Positions 21,665 to 31,808 of a DNA stretch of 64,000 nt are shown piece by piece. The notes below the pieces were generated by a model. It had not been told where the DNA came from and made no database searches. It saw nothing but the letters and a program-made list of their open reading frames with translations. The stretch lies in contig CM121341.1 of NCBI GenBank assembly GCA_051530055.1, forward strand, positions 7,130,001-7,194,000. Reading direction: 5' to 3'. Numbering within the stretch: the first letter of the stretch is position 1; each line of letters begins with the position of its first letter. Position numbers and translations under genes: made by a program. Origin of the DNA: Neoechinorhynchus agilis. Lineage: Eukaryota; Acanthocephala.

Positions 21665-24600
21665 TCTGATAATTCTAAAAAAAGTCACGAAGGTGTTAAA
21701 GTTAAATTCAAAAAAAATATGAAAAGTTTTAAGACGCGTTAAACGTGGATTTTTAACTCGGTGACTAAGCGCGTTTCACTCGACTTTTTTTATGCATTTA
21801 ACTAGGCGCTTAAAAAATTATTTTAGTAAAAAAATTAGGAAAAATATCTTAAGATCAATCCATCAAATCAAGTGTCAGTCAATCAAAGTGGCCGCTTCCA
21901 AAAGTGTCTTTTAGTCTTTAATTGATTAATGATATCGTGGGGAAAAGCGTAAAATTAAACAAATTAAAAAGGCATTATAAAAGATTTTATCTAAAGCGAT
22001 CAGTAGTTAAATTTCACGCTTCCAAGTGGTTTTGTCAAAATTTGATACCATTTAATTGGAAACTTGATTGATATTTATATTTCGCCCGATTGGTGTCCTC
22101 CAAGCGCACATGGCAGCAATGACAATCGCACAAGAGGCCGTCTGAATGGTCTGTGGGGATAAACACTAACATTTATTTAACATTTTGAGGAGAGACTCGA
22201 GTTTGTAAATAGCATGAGGGTTTTTTAGTGGGCCGAAATTTTTTATAAGCATTAAAATTTACCTGTTAGGACAAGTTTGTTTTCTGGAACTCATCATCAA
22301 AATGGCTTGGTGTGTCTGAAAGTGAAGGAATATGGAGCGTTTTGAGAGGAAAATAGTGGAAGCGAGGGAATTTATACGACAAAAAAGTGCGGACTGCAGA
22401 CTTTTGTGTCGGCAGCGAAAGTGCACTACGCTTTACGCTACTACAATTGGTGGGTTTTGTGTTGCATGATTCGAACAGTGTTGGCAGGCAAGGTGTGTGT
22501 GTTTGGTGCGAAAGCAGAAAAATGGTAGTAGGGTTTTGTTAGCTGCGGGTGTATGTAGGCGCATTTTACGTCAAGAGTCGAGAGATGGCGGAAATGCAGA
22601 TAAAAAAAATTATTTTTTGTCACAGACCCTCGCAAGCTAATTGGTTTTTTTCTTCATGGAGGTCTACTAATTTTGTTCATTACGAGAGAAAAAAAAAGAT
22701 TTGTTAACACACACACATTCCTCACCAGGGGAAGGAGGCTGAAAGGAGATAGGCAAAGAATAGTCGACTTTACAGCTGCATCGGTAGAAACATAAATATC
22801 ACTAGTCTCTCGCTAGCTAGATCTTACGAACACAGCCTGCACACAAAGTTCGTGCTCCATTTAAATCGAGATCTGACTGGTGCTGTCTGCCAAGACGTTG
22901 CTTTTATCGAGAGATCGCAATGTTAAATTAGTCCACTGAGGGCGCGACGCAGTGTGCTTTTAAGCGTGCGCACAACTAAAAATTCAGCCAATCAGATTGT
23001 GCGCACAATTAAAGTTTTTTCTAAAAAGATTAATTTACTTTAAAATGCGCAATAAAGTGGTAATTACAGTGTGAAACTAGTAAATCCAATTTCAAAAGTC
23101 ACGTGGACAGCTGGAAGTTATAATAAAAAAAGAAAGACGGGGGAAATTTTAATAAATTAAACACTTTATAAGAACCTAATGAGAGCGTGAAATTATTCTT
23201 AATGAGCGGTTTTTATAATTGAATAAAAAAAGAAGCGTGTGTTCATCATGGTAAGAAACTCTAGCAATATAAATACTGACTTGTTTTTACGCCTTGTGTT
23301 ATCTAATACTACAATTATTTGTTTACCCATGACATCTTCTCCAGGTCTTATTTTTTGCTTATTGGTAATTGGGGTGTGAGCCCGTTGTCACGTTTGGTCG
23401 GAAACATATTTTTGCGACGAAACGAATCAGTTTTCGTTGAAGCGTCCTATCAGCGCGCGCGCTTAACAGATTCCATTAAATTTCACACGATTCTGCTATC
23501 GATCAAAACTGAGATTGATTGGTATTTCTTCGCTGCTAAGCAGACATCACCAATCAACTAGGCAGACATTTCGGCATTTAAGTAAACATCAGGGACCGAT
23601 TAGGCGTAGCTGGACAGATTATATGTAGTAGCACACCTGGACAAAAGCAGGGGAATAGTGAATTGTCCATTACACGGTTACTTGAAATGTTTGGAATTAT
23701 TGCAAAGATCATGTCATTCCATAAATGCAAATCCTGGATTATGTTCGGGTCAATTGGAGAAATATATTTCCCTTATGCATTAGAAATTCCTTATTGACTC
23801 GGGGAAACAGCGTTATTTAATCATTGAAACGGTCAATAATTAAATTAAAACGGTTCCTCTTTAACATAATGTATTTTTAACAATTCAAACCGTCGCCCTG
23901 CCAGCGAACAAAAAAAATTAATTTAACCGCTGACGACTTCTAAATAATACTTCTCAAATATCAACACCAAAATCCTTTAGACCATTTCGAATAACATCGA
24001 TGGGGTCGAGGGGAAACAGAAATCACGATTTCGCTTTATGTTCGATAAATGTTCTCACAAGGCGTAATAAAGAAATAAACTAACTCGATAATATACCTTT
24101 AGGTTGTTTACCCTAAGGGTTTTAGATTGGTTTATGTGTTTTGGGTTTACTGAATACTATCCCTTACCTATTTAAAAGGATTCTTGTATTACAAATAGGA
24201 AAATTAAAAATCAGTCCAAGTGGTAGAGTTGAATCTTTTCACTCGCTCCGTAATGGTTCGACAGAGCTAAAAATTTTCGAAAACGTAATGCGTTGTTTGC
24301 GAGAAAAATGGAATTAAACGAGAAAAATTCGAAAGGTTGACGTGAGATCCATGGGGATGGCAACATCCCATACAGAAATGAAACGTACGTCTTAGTCGTT
24401 TTGATTCTAAGAGATGAAAATTACAGGTAGTAGAACAGTGACACACCGAATGCGATCATCCATCAGAAAAAACATGAAATCCACAAATTTAGAAAAAAAT
24501 TGAAGCCGAATATGAAGAAGATTGAACAATTTTCAGGGATGATACTAACCGAAAAAGCGGTGGTCTTTTTTGCCTTAAGTTTTTTGGAAAAGGTAAATGC

Positions 24601-24792
24601 ATAATGTCAAGTGGTCTTGGTTTTTTAAACGAAATAATGTATCTTTTCAAAAAAAATAGGCTTGATACATCTAGCAATAGTTTTATTTTTGACTGTTTTT
24701 TTCCAAGGGGGTGTGAAAAACAAATATTATTTTCGTTGACGATTGCTGAAAAATCGCAAATATTGTTTTGTTTATTTTTAAACATTCTTTAT
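21665..24792. other. long intergenic region, zinc-finger gene upstream side
   Basis: No gene is supported. 22680-23000 is less AT-rich, with a short CA tract near 22710; it may hold promoter or 5'UTR sequence of the zinc-finger gene. ORFs at 23319-23561 and 24489-24909 lack family features. No tandem repeats are seen. Confidence 0.4.
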
Positions 24793-25038
24793 TTAGAAAA
24801 ATCCTTTGTTTTCAAATCGAAGCTGACTTTTATATTTTATCACGATGCTTTCCATGTCGTGTGCGTCCGGTTTCGTAGTGTTCACGTAAACCTCCACTGG
24901 TTGTTTTGAGCCTTTATAAAATGTTGAAAATTCATTATTTGGCACAATAATTAGGTTAGTGAATAATGCTAAAACAACATATTGACCTTGTTTTGAAACA
25001 AGCGTCCCTGAAAGGAATGCTAAACTGTTTATATCCAA
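24793..25038 (-). CDS. unrecognised protein, possibly a terminal exon
   Basis: This ORF of about 81 codons has balanced amino-acid composition (for example GQYVVLALFTNLIIVP and QPVEVYVNTTKPDAHDMES), alternating hydrophobic and polar strands, and a TAA stop. The frame extends upstream to an acceptor-like TTATAG near 25085 and has no ATG, so it is more likely a last exon than a whole gene. No family is recognised. Confidence 0.4.
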   Translation of the reverse strand: MDINSLAFLSGTLVSKQGQYVVLALFTNLIIVPNNEFSTFYKGSKQPVEVYVNTTKPDAHDMESIVIKYKSQLRFENKGFF

Positions 25039-26791
25039 TTTGTTCCCCTTAATGCATTTCGATTGATTCCTTATTGGCTATAAGTCTGCCAATTAAGTTT
25101 GCTTGACCTCGGCATCCATGCGAATGTTGCAAGGATGCGTGGAATAGCAAAGAAATCAAATACGAGAAAACAATAATATTTTAACTTATGGATGATTTAT
25201 TTCAAATTGACAAATGTCTAACACACCAACAGCGGATTCATTGTGCTGGAATCGATTTTATTTTCTTTACAAACAACCAAAGGTATTGCGTTGCTTTTAG
25301 AAAAACGGATCTTGTTGACAGATGGTATCACATGGATCGCATTAGCATGAAATTCGAGTTTTCATAGGCCGATAGTCCGAATTGATAGATAAATTACCGT
25401 TACGGATTGTGAATATAAGGTCATCAGATGATCTTCTATCGCAGAAATTTGGTTCCATCAATCGCAGGCCAGAACGAGCAATGCAAACTACATCATTTAG
25501 TCCTTCTCACAGTCACAAGAGCAAATATAACCTTTTAATAAGCGATCTCTGCGACTCTTGTCTATCAAATGAAAACATCGCCAATTGAGTACAGGGCATT
25601 TCTTATCTTTAGTGTTTGTAAATCTTTGCGATCGCTAATACAGTGCAAATAAATACGATTATTCTTGTCTAATTGCTCACCTGGTTTCACTAATATCTAA
25701 AAAGCGTTGAATCAGTTCATCTTCATTATATAATTTTTATAATTAATTGTAAACAGCATCTGATTGCTTTTTGACATTATTGGATTTTAAAGTTTTTTGC
25801 AAAATTTTTTGAGCCATTAATGTTTTTAGGAACACAAAACTGGAATTAATCGAATAACACATTCTAAATAATTCCGCGTTTTATTGTAAGGAGCTCTGAA
25901 CATAGTGAATTCGTAAACAGATAAGAGCTTTTTTTGTTAGATGTAAAATATTTCAAAAATTTCCATTAAGTTTGCCGGGTTTGAAACATCATTTTAGAAC
26001 CTTCAATTTAGTAGTAGGCTCAAATATTGTAGATAAGACTTTAAGAGTACACTACTTTACTGTCCTTGTTTCAAGAATTTCTGTTTGTAAGATATCATTG
26101 GAGATAGGGCAAAAGCAAACGTCTGACATTGGATTAACGCATTTTCAGATCAAATTTTTTTTGCTTCATATACACAATAAAAAAACGTTGTAGATAAAAT
26201 AGCATTTTTTCTTAAATACCAACAGTTTGAAATTAATATTCTAAAAACCGGGTATCGCAAATGAATAAGTCACGAATTCTTAACCGTGCGATAGTTTTAA
26301 ATTAGCATTTCCTCAATATGGGAGAGAAATCGTGGCGATAATTTATTAATTTATCGAGCGTAACCTTTGTAATTATGATAGCCCAGGGCATATGTAGAAT
26401 ATAAAGCAAAGGTTAAGTTGGAGATGGACGGTAATAATTCGTCCACTAGTTTCTTTGATCCATTTTGACAATGACTTTTCCGAAATTCGGATTAATTCCA
26501 TTGGCCTTCTTTTAGAAAAGTTCTTGAGAATTTATTTTAGATTTACAAAAATCGGCGGATAGAACGGGTTTTTCGGCTTAAAAACGACAAAATTAAAAAA
26601 TAATCGTCTTTGACGAATTCGCCGCTCCATTTAAGATACAGAAATGATTGTTTAGATTACGGTAGAGCAACAGACAATACGGAAGGTTGCACTCTGACAA
26701 GTTCGCAAGTCGATTTTCCAACAAAGTTGTTCAAAATGTTTCGGTAAGATTAAACCAAAATTAAATCAATTTATTGGGGACGACTATAATT
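25039..26791. other. intergenic, nothing recognised
   Basis: AT-rich, with short ORFs at 25382-25588 and 25972-26193 that look like chance. No tandem or inverted repeat is identified. Confidence 0.4.
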
Positions 26792-27285
26792 TTATTTATT
26801 TGTAGATAGAATTCTAACAACGTCTTCGAATCTCGCATTTCCATCTCCGTCCACGTCCGCTGCCCTGATCAATTCGTCCACCTCCTCCGCTTTAAGTTTT
26901 TCTCCTAAAGACGTCATTGCGTGCTTCATTTCAAACATATCGATCATTCCGGTTCCCCTTTTATCGAATATTCTAAATGAAACGTACAGTTTCACGGCTA
27001 TTGAATAAGCGCACACCTTAAAGCTTCTCGGATTTCCTCAGCATTGTTCCTTTTACTTTGAGAAAAACTTTGAGCCAGTTTAGTGAATGTCGACAAATCA
27101 ATCCGATCGCCTGATTTAGCGATCATTTGCTTCACGTCCATTTGCGAAGGACAGAGGCCATAAGATCTTAGCGCTGTACCGATATCTTGACCTTGAAGGA
27201 ACCCGTCTCGGTCCTTATCGAAGTAAGTGAAAACTTCCTTGATATCTAAACCAGAACTCGAGGACATTACAGTAGATGGTTTCAT
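26792..27285 (-). CDS. calmodulin-like EF-hand protein
   Basis: Exon 1 is 27285-27017 and exon 2 is 26972-26792, joined across a 44-nt intron (GTGTGC ... CATTTAG). The product is 149 aa, exactly calmodulin length. EF loops: 23-34 DKDRDGFLQGQD (position 12 is Asp, not Glu), 93-104 DKRGTGMIDMFE (position 3 is Arg) and 129-140 DVDGDGNARFED (position 12 is Asp). The second loop has lost its Ca-binding pattern. The four-hand frame and the C-terminal helix resemble calmodulin, troponin C or myosin light chains, but the loops are degenerate, so this is a divergent relative with weaker or fewer Ca sites and not calmodulin itself. It probably acts as a cytosolic Ca sensor or a structural light chain. 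Confidence 0.88.
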
Positions 27286-27399
27286 CTCAAATTCAGTTAT
27301 GCTGTCTTAGAATGTCGTGGGCGTATAAAGTGCGTTTTAAAACACATACCAAGAATGATTCATTTGAACGAGACAAAAGTACGTGCATTCTAAGTACCT

Positions 27400-27622
27400 T
27401 TCAAAAAAATTTTATTTCTAATTTTTTTATAGCGAGAATTATCAAATATTTGATTGATAATTTTCGGCCTTCGCGTATTCCTTCTTCAGTCTGTTTTTTG
27501 AATGTGTAATTTCGGTTTAAAAACTTACAATCAGTGGACTATTGAAGGCCTACGCGAAGGTCGAAAATTATCAAATCAATCACTTATTTGATCATTCGCT
27601 ATAAAAAAAAGTAAATTACAAT
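27400..27622. repeat. foldback element
   Basis: The left part (ttatagcgagaattatcaaa ... gataattttcggccttcgcg) is the inverse of the right part (cgcgaaggtcgaaaattatc ... catttattcgctataaaa region). The middle contains aaaacttacaatcagtggac and attgaaggcc, as in the elements at 17240 and 50914, so it is probably a related subfamily. Confidence 0.85.
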
Positions 27623-29149
27623 ACTGTTATACGGATAAAATTTAGTTGCTTGAGAGTTCGACTGAATCTTAAATAAAATAATAGGAGAGAGAGGAGTTGA
27701 GTTTGAGCGATCTCTAAGCTCCTTCTACTAAAATATCAACTATGTTTTCGGTCTTAAGTAACTTTTTCACCGAACCATTTAATTGTACCACAAAATTATC
27801 TCTTTCATATTCTCATAATCAATAACTTCGTTGGATAGTGTGAACGTTTTCTTCATAATCTCAAAATCACGAATGATCGATTTCTCAGAACATTGTTTTT
27901 TAAAAAAATCTGAGTTGGAAAATCATGGTCCTTAACGTCAAAGATCTAAGCTCTGTTAAGAACACTATTGAGCACATCAAATACTCCATCAACGTTTCCC
28001 ACAATCTCGTTTCGGCAGTCATGGAACTACCACATAAATCCCTCGATGCGTTTCGATTTTCTACAATTTAACAACTATTAGAACCCTTGGTTTGTTTTAT
28101 CTAAAGGATCAGTAAAGTAACACACAACTCCCAATTGAATCCAATTTTTCCAATAATCACCACCGTCCGCAAAATCGGAGCTTCTATCCTCGGCTGTCGC
28201 TATCATGCTATCAACATTTCCTAGTAAAAAGATTTCGCTGACTTTTTTTTGCACAAATGTACCAACTTCACGAATCAATCAAACCGAAAAAATTCGTTCT
28301 GCACTCACAAACAGTTAAAAAATTAAATTTCTAACGATTTAAATTGATGTCATTGATTGAATATGCACCAAAGGGCATTTGTAAGGTCAAAGCAACATAG
28401 ACGGCATAATGTTCGATGAGATCTACTCGAATAAACATAGAATGACAAAAGCCAGTCCATTGGGAAATGCCTGGAGAAGGTCACAATGAAAGCAAGAAAC
28501 AAATGACATTGCCATTATCAAGACGCATTGATGAGTTGAAGTAATAAACATCGAGAATAAACAATGTGGTCTCATTCAGTTTAATCCTTGATTTCAAATT
28601 GGACATTTTGTGAGTTTGAATAACTGCTACCGAATTTCTTTAATGTCGTTTAATCATTTTTAAAAATAAGACGATGCCGTCAACGAAGAGAAATCTAAAA
28701 TAGACTCTTTAAAACTTCTTTTTCCGTTAATTAATCGCATTATAAATACAGAAAAAATGTTTCAACTTTTAAATATTACAAATATGAATTTCATTTGCAA
28801 ATAAGACATACACTTTTCTATCCCAAAATAATCGATTTGACTGATATTCACATTTATTATTGAATTAAACATATCCGTAGTCGACTTAATCCTAAACAAT
28901 CTTAATCAAAAATTAATCGATTTACTTACTTATAATCTTGACTTAATTCTATTTTACAAAGATATTCTTGAATCGAGTTTCCGTTCTTTATTTGTTACAT
29001 CGAATTCCAGTGGTGGATTTTTTTATGTGTAAAATCCCACACTGAGGTTTCCTGCGACCTTGAATCGAATAAAAAAGTGATATAAAAAACCGATAAGTTT
29101 TCAATCCGAACAAGTTTAAGTGACCCTTTTCACAAAATAAAATTTAAAC
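27623..29149. other. intergenic with one weak ORF
   Basis: Minus-strand 28278-28078 (66 codons, with DRSSDFADGGDYWKNWIQLG) has protein-like composition but no ATG, no neighbours and no family match. It could be an exon. The rest is AT-rich and shows nothing. Confidence 0.35.
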
Positions 29150-31245
29150 TGAACCTCCTTTTCTTAGCATTGTGGACGGTTTAAGATAAATTTAAGTATT
29201 TTCGGTAGAAACGAGCAAGGTATCCCGGTGAGAAAAATTCATTCTTTTTCTCTCAAGAAAAAGCTATTGAACATGTCGCAGCGGTTCAATTTCAGCCTGT
29301 TGTTTAGCAAGAATCTTTTTTAACCGAAAGGTTATTTAATAATTTGCACCTTTTCTTACCATTGTAGACGATTTTAGATAAATTGCGCCAAATTTAAGTA
29401 TTTTCGGTAGAAACGAGCAAGGTATCTCCCTGAGAAAAATTCATTCTTTTTTCTCCCAAGAAAAAACTTTGTCGCGGTTCAATTCGTTGCTTAAAAAGAA
29501 TATTTTTTGTACCAAAAACCTATTAAATAATCTTCTCCTTTTTTAGAACATTGTGGAAGATTTAAGATAAATTTAAGTGTTTTCGGTAGAAACGAGCAAG
29601 GTATCCCCCCGAGAAAAATTCATTCCATTTTCTCTCAAGAAAAAGCTTTGTCGCGGTTCAATTCGTTGCTTAAAAAGAATATTTTTGTACCAAAAACCTA
29701 TTGAATAATCTTCTCCTTTTTTTAGTCCTTTTTGGAAGATTTAAGATAAATTTAAGTATTTTCGGTAGAAACGAGCAAGGTATCCCCCCACAGAAAAATT
29801 CATTCGTTTTTCTCAAGAAAAAGCTTTGTCGTGGTTAAATTCGTTGCTTAAAAAGAATATTTTTTGTACCAAAAACCTCTTGAATAATCTTCTCCTTTTT
29901 CAGAACATTGTGGACGATTTAAGATAAATTTAAGTATTTTCGGTAGAAACGAGCAAGGGATCCCCCTTAGAAAAATTCATTCTTTTTTCTCAAGAAAAAG
30001 CTTTTTCGCGGTTCAATTCGTTGCTTAAAAAGAATATTTTTGTACCAAAAACCTATTGAATAATCTTCTCCTTTTTTAGCTTGTGGAAGATTTAAGATAA
30101 ATTTAAGTATTTTCGGTAGAAACGAGCAAGGGATCCCCCTTAGAAAAATTCATTCTTTTTTCTCTCAAGAAAAAGCTTTTTCGCGGTTCAATTCGTTGCT
30201 TAAAAAGAATATTTTTGTACCAAAAACCTATTGAATAATCTTCTCCTTTTTTAGTCCTTTTTGGAAGATTTAAGATAAATTTAAGTATTTTCGGTAGAAA
30301 CGAGCAAGGGATCCCCATAGAAAAATTCATTCTTTTTTCTCAAGAAAAACTTTGTCGGGTTAATTCGTTGCTTAAAAAGAATATTTTTGTACCAAAAACC
30401 TATTAATAATCTTCTCCTTTTTTGTTTGGAGTTTAAGATAAATTTAGTTTTTCGGTAGAAACGAGCAAGATCCCCAGAAAAATTCATTCTTTTCTCAAGA
30501 AAAACTTTTCGGGTTAATTCGTTGCTTAAAAAGAATATTTTTGACAAATATTGAATAATCTTCTCCTTTTTTTAGTCCTTTTTGGAAGATTTAAGATAAA
30601 TTTAAGTATTTTCGGTAGAAACGAGCAAGGTATCCCCCCACAGAAAAATTCATTCGTTTTTCTCAAGAAAAAGCTTTGTCGTGGTTAAATTCGTTGCTTA
30701 AAAAGAATATTTTTTGTACCAAAAACCTCTTGAATAATCTTCTCCTTTTTCAGAACATTGTGGACGATTTAAGATAAATTTGAGTATTTTCGGTAGAAAC
30801 GAGCAAAGGATCCCCCTTAGAAAAATTCATTCTTTTTCTCTCTCAAGAAAAAGCTTTTTCGCGGTTCAATTCGTTGCTTAAAAAGAATATTTTTGTACCA
30901 AAAACCTATTGAATAATCTTCTCCTTTTTTAGTCCTTTTTGGAAGATTTAAGATAAATTTAAGTGTTTTCGGTAGAAACGAGCAAGGGATCCCCATGAGA
31001 AAAATTCATTCTTTTTTCTCTGAAGAAAAAGCTTTGTAGCGGTTAAATTCGTTGCTTAAAAAGAATATTTTTGTACCAAGAACCTATTGAATAATCTTCT
31101 CCTTTTTTAGTCCTTTTTGGAAGATTTAAGATAAATTTGAGTATTTTCGGTAGAAACGAGCAAGGGATCCCCATGAGAAAAATTCATTCTTTTTTCTCTC
31201 AAGAAAAAGCTTTGTCGTGGTTAAATTCGTTGCTTAAAAAGAATG
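29150..31245. repeat. ~180-bp tandem array, ~12 copies
   Basis: The anchor attttcggtagaaacgagca recurs about every 180 bp from 29197 to about 31145; units around 30430-30540 are shortened to about 160. Monomers also share agaaaaattcattcttttt, ttcgttgcttaaaaagaata and cctattgaataatcttctcc. The array ends about 35 bp before the ORF at 31280. The minus-strand ORFs at 30103-30547 are translations of the repeat. Confidence 0.95.
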
Positions 31246-31279
31246 ATTAATCTTTACGAGATGCACTAAACATTTTAGA

Positions 31280-31561
31280 ATGAACGCGATCATTTCACAT
31301 AGATCGAGTCGTTTCATCTATAAATTGGAAGATCTTGAAAATCAAGAGATAATTTACTTTCGACCAGTTGAATTGGTCAAGTGCCGTACTTGTGGTACAA
31401 TATATCGAAAAGTTCTGGTCAAGAGAATTCGAGACGACATCGCTATTGTTGCCAAGAACAATAATTTCAATAACAGTGCGGCTGGGAACTTGGAAGATGA
31501 TTTAGCAAGTACATTAAAGAGATGTTGTGAGAAGGTGAAGAGTCTAAGTGAAAAGCAATAG
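31280..31561 (+). CDS. unrecognised 93-aa protein with a CxxC knuckle
   Basis: The ORF starts with ATG right after the 180-bp array. It reads as a soluble protein: a basic N-terminus, then VKCRTCGTIYRK (one C-x2-C pair), a basic helix, an Asn-rich linker (NNNFNNSA) and a charged C-terminal helix with CC near its end. The single CxxC could be half of a zinc site, but no partner pair is clear. No family is recognised. It converges on the cadherin gene, with about 250 bp between the stops. Confidence 0.45.
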   Translation: MNAIISHRSSRFIYKLEDLENQEIIYFRPVELVKCRTCGTIYRKVLVKRIRDDIAIVAKNNNFNNSAAGNLEDDLASTLKRCCEKVKSLSEKQ

Positions 31562-31808
31562 AACTAAACGATTTTTAATTTATTTTACAAAAACATTCGA
31601 GTCAATAAAGGACGAAATATTACATAAAAATTACACGTGCCCTTTAGGAAAAATCAGTTTATGGATGAAATTTTTAAACAGGGAAATACAAAAATGCCCG
31701 ATATCCCGACTTCGCACAAGATACAACATTATTGAGACTTGAGCTGTGTGCATAAACGGTTTAGATATACAAGTTTCGTTTTACAAAAATAGCGAGGAAC
31801 TATTTAGC

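Noticed and set aside
23319-23561. 80-aa plus ORF
   Set aside because: Composition and lack of features fit chance.
30103-30547. Two 75-88-codon minus ORFs
   Set aside because: They are translations of the ~180-bp array.
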